From Balamuthia mandrillaris (taxonomy: Eukaryota > Discosea > Longamoebia > Balamuthiidae), in assembly GCA_031835245.1 (NCBI GenBank), contig JAVKOQ010000186.1, positions 41,140 through 105,139 of the forward strand: a stretch of 64,000 nucleotides of DNA, read 5' to 3'. Positions within the stretch are counted from its first letter, which is position 1. Each line of letters opens with the position of its first letter. The position numbers and the translations under genes are program-made. The notes under the pieces were generated by a model that saw nothing but the letters and a program-made list of their open reading frames with translations, was not told the origin of the DNA and ran no database searches. Below are positions 20,660 to 29,785 of the stretch, piece by piece.

Positions 20660-21528
20660 TGTGTTGGGTTGCGCGTTGAAAAAACTGGAAGCAAAAAAAT
20701 TTAAGAGTCGGTTATAATGTTCTCTAAGTAGGTGCAATAAAGGGTTCTAATTTATTGATTGATCGAACGATGCTATGATTGGTCCAGATTCAATCCATTA
20801 TAGGTCACACATTCGCCGGCTTTTCCTCGTGTGGATTCGCTTTTCCTCTCTTTTCGTCCAAACGTCCACCTCCCGCTGCAGGCCGTAGGGGGAGACAAAA
20901 ACCAAGCTTTCGCCGGCGCATGGCTGTTCTATTGTTTCAACCACCGACAACAAACGAAAGTGGCTTGTCACCTGTCCGTTCGCTTCGCGCTTGGTGCAAA
21001 AAGATGCCGTAACCTGTCCGCGTTCGGTTTTTTAACATTGTTTTTGTACAAAAGATGTTGTTTATTTCAACCTTTATTTGCAATAAAGGGATGCAATTCA
21101 ATTAGATGGTTTATGCCCAGGTGCGTGATTGGACATTGCTTTCAGCTTTAGTCATTTAGGTTTGACTCTATTCGTCGAAGCAAAGGGGCGCCTGGCAACA
21201 ACCATGTTGACATCTGTAAGCGCGCTTCCTGTGGCACAATCCCTTTTTTTTGGAACGAAGGCCAAAGCAGATCCGCGAAAAGGATGACAATGACTTGGTG
21301 AATTCTTAAAAGGTTAAGCCTAACAGTCCTAAATCATTTTGTGCAGTTGCAGAAAGGAAATAACTACCAAACCCCCTCTTTATTAGTGGCCTCCTGAGCT
21401 GAAGCGAAAAAAATGTGCCAAAGAAGGAGTAGTAGTAGCAAGCCACCAGCAAAAAAGAAAAACAGCATTCGCAAGCACTGAACAAAAAAAATTCAAAATA
21501 AAAATAACCATATAAAAAAAAAGAAGAA
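20660..21528. other. Long intergenic stretch, no supported gene
   Basis: About 870 bp between the secreted-protein gene and the second tRNA-Asp. A 78-codon plus-strand frame at 20779-21012 has basic, low-information content and is not supported. The last 100 bp before the tRNA are A-rich; read on the tRNA strand this includes the T-run that would terminate Pol III. Confidence 0.5.
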
Positions 21529-21600
21529 CTCCCCCGCCGGGAATCGAACCCGGGTTGTCCGCGTGACAGGCGGAAGTGCTGCCGACTACACCACAGGGGA
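21529..21600 (-). tRNA. tRNA-Asp (GTC), copy 2
   Basis: Reverse complement of the same 72-nt tRNA-Asp as at 2747-2818, with identical stems and anticodon GTC. The 5' flank AAC and 3' flank TT-then-T-run are also shared with the other copies. Confidence 0.97.
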
Positions 21601-21793
21601 AGTTGTTGGAAAATTTTCCCTCTTCAAAATCATGAGGTGAGATGGAGTGAGCTCGTCAACGTGGTTTGTGTTGTCGCTACTGCGGGACCTCTCTTTGCCG
21701 CAAACGGAGGGCTTGGCGAGATGGAGCTGGGCCAGGGCGTGGTGGCTGGTGCGTATTTCCTCTGTTTGTGCGCACCTCTGTCCTTCTCTCTCT

Positions 21794-22310
21794 ATGTTCA
21801 TGACGCAGCTGAACATGCGTTGTGTGTTTTCGCGTGCGGAAGCGGACGAACAGGAGGTGGTGTACACCTGCAGAAAGTGCGGCACCCTTATATGCAGGGG
21901 CGATCAAATCACCCCGCACGCTCCCGGCAAAGGCCAAGACTCTTTCTCTTACAAGAAACGAAAGTAAGTCAGTTGTTGTTTGAAAACTTTTGAAGCACAT
22001 CAGTCTGCAAACGCATGGATGATGTGGCAGCTAACAACAACACGCGCACTGACGAAAAACAAACCATAAAGCGCTGGCCAAACTTCTTTTGACTGCACTT
22101 CGCTGTTTGTGGAGGAGTATGGACGGCCTTCTTGGATGGGGACGACGCTTCCGATGGAGGAAGTGGAGGGGAAGATCACATGTCCCAAGTGCAAGGGGCG
22201 AGTTGGTTCTTATAATTGGAGTGGCGCTCAGTGTTCTTGCGGGTGCTTCCCTATTCCTTTTCTTCTTCTTGTCATTGTTCCTCTTCTTGTTCTTCTTCTT
22301 CTTCTTCTTC

Positions 22311-22377
<67 letters not shown>

Positions 22378-22379
22378 GG

Positions 22380-22419
<40 letters not shown>

Positions 22420-22754
22420 GGTTGTTGTTGTGGTTGTTGTTGTTGTTGTTCTTCTTCTTCTTCTTCTTCTTCTTGTTCTTCTTCTTCTTCTTCTTCTTCC
22501 TTCTTCCTTCTTCCTTCTTCCTTCTTGTTCTGCTTCTTCTTTTGCGGTCATTCTCGCTCTTGTTCTCTGCTTCTGTGTGTTGTTCTCTCTCTCTCTCTCT
22601 GCGCTCTCTCTCTTCTCTCTCTGCTCTCTCCCCTTTTAATGCTGTTCTCCCACTCTTTCCAACCAAACAACCTTAAAGGTATTGGACAACACCATCCATT
22701 CAAGTCCTGAAAAGCCGAGTAGACGAGAAGCACAGACCAAGAGGCACCAGCTGA
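21794..22754 (+). CDS. Stand-alone YVH1/DUSP12-type zinc-binding domain protein
   Basis: The C-terminal half of YVH1/DUSP12 phosphatases binds two zinc ions and, in yeast, serves ribosome assembly. Exons 21794-21963, 22072-22242 and 22679-22754 give 138 residues. Conserved features in order: VVYTCRKCGTLIC near residue 16, FDCTSLFVEEYG, MEEVEGKITCPKCKGRVGSYNW, SGAQCSCG|YWTTPSIQV and KSRVDE. This covers the full zinc region of DUSP12 including its typical end. Joins are in phase (CGA AA|C GCT; TGC GG|G TAT). No phosphatase domain (HCxxGxxR) is encoded upstream: the start MFMTQLN lies only about 190 bp past the tRNA-Asp. A second in-frame ATG sits two codons later. Intron 2 is 436 bp of TTG/TTC repeats. 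Confidence 0.85.
22262..22530. repeat. TTG and TTC trinucleotide repeats in intron 2
   Basis: Nearly pure (TTG)n from about 22308 to 22449 is flanked on both sides by (TTC)n and then CTTCCTT units. It fills the second intron of the YVH1-type zinc protein gene. Open frames of poly-V, poly-C, poly-L, poly-N and poly-T come from this repeat. Confidence 0.95.
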
Positions 22755-22887
22755 CCTCACAAAAACAAAAGAAAGAACACAAAGAAGAAAAGAATGGCCC
22801 AACTTCGGTTTCTTCTTCTGTAAATACCTTGTCTTCTTCTATTTGTGTGTGTGTGAGTTGGGGAAAGAAAGGAGAAATGTTGCTCGT

Positions 22888-23298
22888 CTATTTGAAGACA
22901 CTGCACTGGGGATCCCAAGGAGGGGTGCACACGGCCAGGAAAACGAGGTCCTGGTCCTCCTTCGCGTTCCAGATCTGGTGCCATGTGTGCGTCTGAATAC
23001 CGATCGCGTCTCCCGCCTCCAACAGATGCACCGTCTCCTCCTTCTGTCCCTCTTTGCTGCTCTCCTCTCCTTCCACGAAGGGGCTGGTGACCACCTTGGC
23101 GTGCCCTTCGAGGATGTAGTAGCTCTCCTCGGCGACGGGGTGGTAGTGAGGGGCGGAGGACTTGCCGGGAGGCAGCCGGATCCTGGCCAAGCTGTGTTGC
23201 TTGGTCCCGCCGACCTCGTTGCCGAAAATCTCGTGAATGACCTCCCCGGTGGGCGTGACGATAGGTTCGCCCTTGTCTGCGTTCTTCCAAGTACTCAT
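22888..23298 (-). CDS. Single-domain cupin protein
   Basis: Small cupin barrel, 136 residues, one exon, ATG 23298-23296. Cupin motif 1 is PHYHPVAEESYYILEG (HxHx4-6E type with the trailing G). Motif 2 lies in GDAIGIQTHTWHQIWN with the second metal His. RIRLPPGKSSAP before motif 1 and LVFLAVCTPPW after motif 2 fit family strands. The metal ligands two His, Glu, His are therefore all present, so it can bind a divalent metal and might be a dioxygenase or a sugar- or storage-type cupin; no substrate can be named. It is transcribed divergently from the F-box/ankyrin gene with 118 bp between start codons, implying a shared promoter. Confidence 0.88.
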   Translation of the reverse strand: MSTWKNADKGEPIVTPTGEVIHEIFGNEVGGTKQHSLARIRLPPGKSSAPHYHPVAEESYYILEGHAKVVTSPFVEGEESSKEGQKEETVHLLEAGDAIGIQTHTWHQIWNAKEDQDLVFLAVCTPPWDPQCSVFK

Positions 23299-23416
23299 CT
23301 TCTGGCCTCTCTCTCCTTTTCTTTTTCTTTTTCACTTTTTTTTATTAAAAGTTTATTTATTTCCTAGAGTGGTAATTTCCTATAGCAGTGGTAACGCGAA
23401 AAGAGAAGAAAGCAAC

Positions 23417-24589
23417 ATGGAGGACATGCCGGAAGAGCTGGTGGCTTTGGTGCTGGCTTTGCTGCCGAAAGAAATGGTGGCGGTGGCCGCAAGGACCTGC
23501 CGCCAGTGGTTCCGTTGCTGCCCCGCCCCCCTCCGCAACCGCCTCTCCATCCGGGCGTTGTGCAGCCGAGTGGAGCTGCTGCGGTGGGCTCTGCGCAACG
23601 GCTACTCCTGGGGTACGGAGGCCTGCGCAGCGGCTGCCGCACAGGGCCGACTGGACGTCCTTCGATGGGCTCGCGAGCAAGGCTGTCCTTGGGACCGCAG
23701 AACGCCCTCGGAGGCGGCCAACGGCGGCCACGTGGCGGTTCTGCGGTGGGCCATCGAGCAGGGCTGCGAATGGGACAAGCGAGGTGCGAGCATCACGCTG
23801 GCAAGCAAAGGCCACCTGGAAGCTTTGAAGTGGGTGACCCAAAGGGCTGACCGCGGCCTCCCCACGAACGTCATCAACGTTGCTGCGCTCAACGGCCATC
23901 TCCACGTGGTGCAGTGGGCACGGTTGGAACAAGGATGCGACTGGTCTACCAATGCTTGCTCCTTTGCAGCAGAGAACGGCCATCTCCACGTGCTCAAGTG
24001 GCTGCGGCAACACGGCTGCAACTGGGGCGAGTGGACCTGCCACCGCGCTGCGTTCAACGGCCATTTGGAGGTGCTGCAATGGGCACGCCAGCACCTGTGC
24101 CTCTGGGGCGAGTGGACCTGCGCCTCTGCCGCCGAGAGCGGGCACTTGGCTGTGCTGCAATGGGCGAGGGAGAACGGCTGCCCTTGGGACGAAAACACCT
24201 GCGCGAGAGCGGCAAAGAACGGGCACTTGGAGGTGCTGCAATGGGCGAGGGAGAACGGCTGCCCTTGGGACGAGGGGACCTGTGCCTTTGCCGCCAGCAA
24301 CGGCCATTTGACGGTGTTGCAGTGGGCAAGGGGGAATGAGTGTCCTTGGGATGAAGGAACGTGCAACGCAGCGGCAAGGCACGGACATCTGGAAGTGCTG
24401 CGATGGGCGAGCGAGAGCGGGTGCCCTTGGAACGAGGGGACCTGTGCCATTGCAGCCAAGTCGGGCCACCTGGCGGTGTTGAAGTGGTTGAGGGAGCACG
24501 GGTGTCCTTGGAACGACTCAACATTGAGAGCATTGGCAGCTCAGAGCGGAGACATGGAGTTGCGCCAATGGGTTGAGGCCAATCCATAA
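23417..24589 (+). CDS. F-box and ankyrin-type repeat protein
   Basis: Single exon, 390 residues. A short F-box-like segment opens the protein (MPEELVALVLALLPKEMVAVAARTCRQWF), as expected for recruitment to SCF ubiquitin ligases through Skp1. About ten ankyrin-type repeats of 33-34 residues follow, with consensus GHLxVLQWARExGCPWDExTCAxAAxN. The Trp-bearing LQWA and CPWD signatures are typical of repeats abundant in amoebae and their giant viruses. There is no intron and high GC, which differs from most neighbours. Substrate binding by the repeats is inferred. It could be a member of a large recent family; the last repeat is degenerate (LRALAAQSGDMELRQWVE). Confidence 0.86.
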   Translation: MEDMPEELVALVLALLPKEMVAVAARTCRQWFRCCPAPLRNRLSIRALCSRVELLRWALRNGYSWGTEACAAAAAQGRLDVLRWAREQGCPWDRRTPSEAANGGHVAVLRWAIEQGCEWDKRGASITLASKGHLEALKWVTQRADRGLPTNVINVAALNGHLHVVQWARLEQGCDWSTNACSFAAENGHLHVLKWLRQHGCNWGEWTCHRAAFNGHLEVLQWARQHLCLWGEWTCASAAESGHLAVLQWARENGCPWDENTCARAAKNGHLEVLQWARENGCPWDEGTCAFAASNGHLTVLQWARGNECPWDEGTCNAAARHGHLEVLRWASESGCPWNEGTCAIAAKSGHLAVLKWLREHGCPWNDSTLRALAAQSGDMELRQWVEANP

Positions 24590-24881
24590 GCGGTTGGCGG
24601 CCAAAGCTCTGCTCTCCAAACACGTATTCATTGCTGTCCCTTCGAGTCATCCGCTGCAGCCCGTTGTTTTGCCTGATATTATGCGAGGCAAAGAAGAATT
24701 GGCGGTGGGGGCTTTCGGAAGAAGGTTGGAAGCCGACACGCTCGGTATTCACTGAGTTTTGTCTCCGCAGCTAGAGAGAGAAGAGAAGTAGATTGAGTTT
24801 GAAGAATAGAAATTATTTTTATTTATTTTTTTTGTGGAGAAGCAGAGAGACGAACAGACTACAAACGCACAACGAAAGAAT

Positions 24882-24919
<38 letters not shown>

Positions 24920-25027
24920 TTTGTGCCTTAGTTGGATTGCAACCACACCAATAAGGAGTGAGCCAGCAATGAAACAAAAGGCCGCTAAGCGCTTTAATCT
25001 TCCTGACCAAACTGGGAGAGCAAACAT
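24590..25027 (-). CDS. Possible small single-pass membrane protein, 3' end unresolved
   Basis: ATG 25027-25025 begins MFALPVWSGRLKRLAAFCF followed by IAGSLLIGVVAIQLRHK, one N-terminal hydrophobic helix after a short basic segment. This style is common in mitochondrial inner-membrane assembly proteins. A GA run (CT on the sense strand) at 24888-24916 and an AG at about 24773 suggest an intron and a second exon (LRRQNSVNTERVGFQPSSES...). The second frame stays open into the antisense of the ankyrin repeats, so I cannot place the stop or the exact donor. Coordinates are approximate. Confidence 0.35.
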
Positions 25028-25475
25028 ATTTTCGCAAACTCCGTGCGGAGCGCGTTATTTTGTTTTTGCTTCCATAGCAGTCAGGCTCTATTTGTGTTTA
25101 AAAAAAAATAAAACGAAACAACACTTACAAAAAAAAAAAAAAACAAACAAAAACGCTCTCCTGTTGCAATAAACACAAGTGCTTTTTTATTGTGTGCGTA
25201 GGGAAAAAAAAAATCGGTGTTGGGGTGGTGGAAGCAAACAGGGGGGGGGTGTGTGGCCATCCTTCGAGCGCTCTTTGTGAAATTTTCTTTTCTTTTCTTT
25301 TCTTTTCTTTTATTTTTTGATGGCGCCAAAATGGACCCTCAAACATGCAAAAACCCATGACGTCATGTGACTTAGTGATGCACGAAATTTGGTAAGAGTG
25401 ACGTGGCAAGATTAGATCAACAACAGCGGAACACCAATAAACAATCAAACAACGACGAACCGAAGGAAGGAAGAG
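25028..25475. promoter_or_regulatory. Divergent intergenic region before the F-box membrane gene
   Basis: Contains several A, T and G homopolymer runs and a TTTTC pentamer array (about 25285-25313). The segment at 25360-25420 carries two TGACGT-like sites (CATGACGTCATG and GAGTGACGTGG), the first a CRE-type palindrome. No coding exon seen. Confidence 0.45.
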
Positions 25476-26902
25476 ATGATGGAGGAAGAGGAAGCCTTGT
25501 GCGTACGGCAGGAGGAGCGAGGTGGCGCCAACAGCAACAACAAGGCCCTTGCAGAATATAACACTGCTGCTGCATCGTCGCCTACGTTGAACGACCTTCC
25601 TGAGGAGATTTTGTTGCACGTGCTACGCTTTTTGGCTATTCGTGATCTTGCCACTGCTTCTCTGCTCAACAGAACTTTTTACAGGTTTGTTGTTTCGATA
25701 AACTTTCTCCCTCTTCTTCTCTTGCCTCTTCTTACCGTTACTCATGCAAACGAACAGAATCGCAAGTGATATCTCTCTTTGGCGTCCCATTTTTGAGAGA
25801 GATTGGAAGACAGAGGCGGATCTAGCCCTTCCACAAAGCCCTTCTCCTTCTCCTTCTCCTTCTTCTTCTTCTTCTTCTTCTTCTTCTTCTTCTTCTTCTT
25901 CTTCTTCTTCTTCTTCTTCTTGTAAAGCAACCAAACGGCGAAGCAACAAGCCCTCCAAAGTGTGTATCGCACCAGAAACGGAGCAAAAAGGAGAAACGGA
26001 TAACAGAACTCTGCCTCTCAAAGGAACCATGCCACCGAGAGAAGAGGCGGAAGAGGTTGTCCTCTCGGAGGAAGTGGCTAGGCTGGGATCTACGACAGCC
26101 ATGAGGGCGGAGAACGAAGAAGAAGAAGAAGAAGAGTTCAATGAAGGCAAGCGGTGGAAAGAGGAATATGCCAAGCTCTTTACCTGTACGTTGTTTGCTT
26201 TTGTTGTTTCATGTTTCGCTCTCCTTCTTCTAACTTTTGTTTTTGCTGAGCAGCTCAAATAAAGTATGAGCCGCCCATACTGAGCGACTATGTGCATCGC
26301 TACCAGAACTATGGGCAAGGAGCTTTGTTCCTGGTCATCACGCCCTGCGTGGTTGCCATTGTTGCTGCTGTATTCTTCCACACACCCATTCAACCTAGTT
26401 CACAGTGCGTCTTTTTCTTTTTTTTCCTTCCTTCCTTCTCTCCTTCGTGGTTGCTCCTTTTTTTTTTTTTTTGAGTATTTGTCTTATGATTCTTTTTTTT
26501 CTTTGGTTCTGTGCTTCCTTTCTTGCTTCCTCCATTCTTTGTTCTCGTTTTTTCGATGGTACTCATGTGCTCTCTTCCACTTGTTTTATACACGTTAGTA
26601 ATGTTCACTGCAACGATTTCTTCTGCCTGCTGGTGATTCTGGTCGGCTTTCTCATCCTCAAGGTCTACGAAGTGGTGATGGTCTTTTTGGGCAAGGCTCT
26701 GTTCGGCTGGAAGTTGGATTTGGAGAATCACAAGACGACAGCTTTGCTGCTGGGCTCCTTCACCCTGACCTTTGTCTTCTTTTTGGGAGCCGTCGTCGGC
26801 GCGCTGTACCTGCTGTTTCTGTACCATCGAAAGCACAAAGCCGCCTATTTGCAGAAACGACAGAGGCTAATATCTCGTTTGGAATCTTCGTTAACCACTT
26901 AA
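25476..26902 (+). CDS. F-box protein with transmembrane helices
   Basis: Exons 25476-25684, 25758-26185, 26254-26402 and about 26598-26902, all joining in phase (YR|IASDI, FT|SQIKYE, SS|HNVHCND). The F-box is LNDLPEEILLHVLRFLAIRDLATASLLNRTFYR then ISLWRPIFERDW (residues about 38-85). A poly-Ser tract encoded by (TCT)n, then a basic/acidic linker with a run of Glu, leads to three membrane helices: LFLVITPCVVAIVAAVFF, FFCLLVILVGFLILKVYEVVMVFL and ALLLGSFTLTFVFFLGAVVGALYLL. The basic tail is HRKHKAAYLQKRQRL. The arrangement suggests an SCF substrate receptor fixed in a membrane, with the F-box in the cytosol. No named orthologue recognised. Confidence 0.8.
25840..25921. repeat. Coding TCT microsatellite (poly-Ser)
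   Basis: CTTCTCCTTC units pass into pure (TCT)n inside exon 2 of the F-box membrane protein, giving a run of about 20 serines after alternating Ser-Pro. Unlike most tracts in the window it is exonic; its sense strand is again pyrimidine-rich. Confidence 0.9.
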
Positions 26903-27000
26903 TCCTCTTTCTTTCTTCTCTCTTTATGCTTTCTTCCTTTGCATTTGTTTTTGTAGATAAACCGAGACAAAGCATTAGTTTCCCGCGAGTTTCTTCGTTT

Positions 27001-27233
27001 TCAAATGGAAGAAGAAACAGGATCCAAAATGCTTATTCCATCGTCAAACTCCATCTTGAAGGGACGGAAGAAAGCTTCCTCCTCCTCTGTTACGGATTGT
27101 TGTTGTTGCTGTTGCGCCTCTTCCACGACCGCTCTTGCTTTTGTCAAGTCCGGCAAAGCCGATACCATCAGTGGATGCTCCGCCGCCCAATCCCTTAGTG
27201 CTGTTTGGGCGCGCTAATCAAATGAGAAACGAG

Positions 27234-27264
<31 letters not shown>

Positions 27265-28730
27265 AGCGATGGAAGGAGAAGAAGAAGAACAAGCAGAACA
27301 AGAAGAAGAACAAGAACAAGAAGAAGAGACGAGAAGGGAGAGAAGGAATATGGCAGAAAAGAACCAGACGTACGTTCGTACATGGTGGAATGTTTCATGT
27401 CCAAGGACTTAGTGATAAAGTACTCGTCAACCATCTGGCGTACAGAGTTTCGGGCTGTCGCGTGCAGTCTTTGCATCGTCCTTTTATCCGACTGAACCAA
27501 TGCTTCTTTCATTTTCAGGCATCTGTGATATGCCTTTTCCATCAACTTTTGGTGGTAGGAAAGCAAAGAGTAAAGAACGAGTTCAGAAGAAGGAGAGAAA
27601 TGAAGGGAAAAGGTACATCGTAAGCATTGTTCCTGCGTATCTTTGGATTCGGCCGAATACGTTGTTTCCAGCGATGATGCCTGTTCTTATTCTTTGCTTT
27701 TTGAATCCGTTGATAAGTCCAATCTATGACACGTTTTGCATTCGGTCTGTTGAGGAGAATAAGGCCTAAAGTCACTTGATCTTTGCGAAGAGTTAAGTTC
27801 TCCAAGTTAGCCATGTTTTGCCGTTGTCGTTGTTGGAGTTGTTGTTGTGAGAGTTGCTGGAGTGATTGCTGTTGCTGCTGGAAGAGGAGAAGGGGTTGCT
27901 CGTAGTTATCTTCAAGCAGCAACTCGAATAATAATTGAGGAGATTTTGATGTTGGAAGGTATATAAGACCTGCCTTAAGCAGCATGAAAAGTCAACTACT
28001 AAATCGATAGAGAGAGAGAGAGAGAGAGAACGAAAGTACAGAAAGAAAAAAAGCAACGAGAAGCAACAGACCTGCTGCAAGGAGAGCATAGCTTGAGTGA
28101 ATCGTCTAAGATCCAGCACGTCATCATCGTGGCCGTCTGGTTTTGGTATCGACTGCAACGCTCTATCTAGACCTTCTTTTACTTCATAGCACAAAGCAAG
28201 TGAGTGCACGCACATGCATCAACGCAAGGTGAGAGACGATGGAGGGGGTGGAGGGAGAGGGAGAGGCAGAGGCAGGGAGGCAGAGGCAGGGAGGCAGGAG
28301 CAGAAGAGGCAGAGCAGGGCAGAGGCAGAGGCAGAGGGAGGCAGAGGCAGAGGCAGAGGCAGAGGCAGAGGCAGAGGCAGAGGCAGAGGCAGAGGCAGAG
28401 GCAGAGGCAGAGGCAGAGGCAGAGGGTGAGGGAGAGAGAAATGACAAAGATAATCGTACGTCTACGATGCTGCCTAGTATTCTCCAAAGATCGGATGCTG
28501 CCAGCGGAAGCAGCAGCACTGCTGGAAGAAGCAACAACGGGTATTTCGTTTGTATCCAATTCAGGCCTGGGGCTAGAAAGCAGATCTTCTTCCATCATCA
28601 ACTCTTGTTTTCTTCGTTTTTGTTTTTTCTTCTGCTTCTCCTTCATGTCGTTTCGTTTTTGCTTTTCGTACCTCCTCTTCCATCGTTTTATCTCCCTTTT
28701 CTCTTGAAACCTGGTCCAACTTTGTCCCAT
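27001..28730 (-). CDS. Unknown protein, five or more exons
   Basis: Not recognised. ATG 28730-28728 begins a strongly basic, Lys/Arg-rich segment (MGQSWTRFQEKREIKRWKRR). The joined frame runs NTRQHRR|LKEGLDRALQSIPKPDG, LSLQQ|AGLIYLPTSKSPQLLFELLLEDNY, a Gln-rich stretch, NLTLRKDQVTLGLILLN, NNAYD|LMEKAYHRCLKMKEAL and MYER|PLRDWAAEHPLMVSAL. It ends FFRPFKMEFDDGISIL...SSSI with TGA at 27003-27001. Helical segments suggest a pentatricopeptide- or TPR-like RNA/protein-binding solenoid, but no motif is diagnostic. Intron 1 is a GGCAGA array (CTGCCT on the sense strand). It converges on the F-box membrane gene with 98 bp between stops. Exon borders rest on frame logic only. Confidence 0.6.
28245..28435. 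repeat. GGCAGA hexamer array in intron 1 of the unknown gene
   Basis: About 20 near-perfect GAGGCA units from roughly 28264 to 28428, with degenerate units before. On the minus (sense) strand it reads CTGCCT, pyrimidine-rich. Confidence 0.92.
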
Positions 28731-29190
28731 CTTTGCTCTCTTCAGTCTTCAACAAACATTTAAAGACTTTGATACCCACCTCGTTTTTTGGGTATCTTTC
28801 TCGTCGGGAAAGGTGGTGTTTTGTGTTAGTCACTGAAAAGCAGTGGAAGAAAGATAGAACCGCCAGGAGGGTACCCTTTATGAGTCCTTTTGGTTTGTTC
28901 TTCTTTCTTCACTGCTTTTTTCATTTTGTCATCCTGTCAAACTGCATTTATAGAAAGGCCTTATCGTTTTTTTTTTAAAAAAAAAATAACAAGAAGTTAA
29001 TAAAGAATTCTCTCAAAACGAAAACAAGAAACAAGAAACAAGAAAGTTTCAAAAGGTAATAAACGAACACAACTTAAAAATCAACGAAAACCAAAACAAA
29101 AAAAAAGAAGGAAGTGAACTGACCCTCTTTCTCTGTTGTCCTCTGTACAGGTAAACAGAACAAGAGGAAAATAATAGAAGAAGCAGCGAT
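28731..29190. other. Intergenic between two minus-strand genes
   Basis: Holds the promoter of the unknown gene and the 3' flank of the TPR-like gene. AT-rich with A/T homopolymers near 28965-28990 and AAACAAGAAACAAG repeats near 29020-29045. No exon seen. Confidence 0.5.
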
Positions 29191-29745
29191 TTAAGAAGAA
29201 GCAATTTGTCGTTCCAACTCTTCCAGTTCACGATATAGCCGCTCCACCGCCTCATCGTTCTTTGTTTTTCCACTTTCCCCATGCTTCTCCTCTGCCTTTT
29301 CTTTCGCATTCTTGTCCTCTTCTCTTTCCAACGCGGGAGAAGAAGAACCTAAAGAAGTAGAGCAAGATGAAGGAGGAGGAGAGTAGAATGGCAAAAGTTC
29401 TTTTAAGGCCTGACGACACCAACGCGCGGCCTCATGGAAGTTGCCCTCTTCTTTGTGGAGGGCGACCAGCTCTTGCATTGAGCTCAGTTTGAGCTGCGCT
29501 GCAGCTGGTGATGCTGCTGCAAGTGATTTTATCAAGAATTGCTCTGCTGAACGTTTGTAGAATGTTGGAGAAGAGGAAGAAAATGACGAAGAAGGGGGAG
29601 GGATAGGTAAACGAGCGAGGGAGAGAAGTGCAATGGCGACGTTGTGGAAGAGTTGGCTGGCGGGAGGGTCTGGCAGCATTGGTACTTCTCTTTGAGTCAC
29701 TTTTTAAAACAAGGAATAAGACGAGGCGACATGTGAGAAGAGGGC

Positions 29746-29785
<40 letters not shown>

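Noticed and set aside
20051-20704. 217-codon plus-strand frame
   Set aside because: Antisense of the secreted-protein gene, which has a signal peptide and good codon content on the minus strand.
21600-21793. A phosphatase exon for the DUSP12-like gene
   Set aside because: No HCxxGxxR or related frame was found between the tRNA and the first zinc exon.
22089-22710. Poly-V, poly-C, poly-L, poly-N and poly-T frames
   Set aside because: Produced by the TTG/TTC repeat in intron 2 of the zinc-domain gene.
23640-24580. Regularly spaced 99-102 bp repeats that could be mistaken for a CRISPR-like array
   Set aside because: They are in-frame ankyrin repeats, and this is a eukaryotic sequence.
23357-24752. 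Very long minus-strand frames over the ankyrin region
   Set aside because: The repetitive, GC-rich ankyrin coding sequence leaves antisense frames open; their content is a mirror of the repeats.
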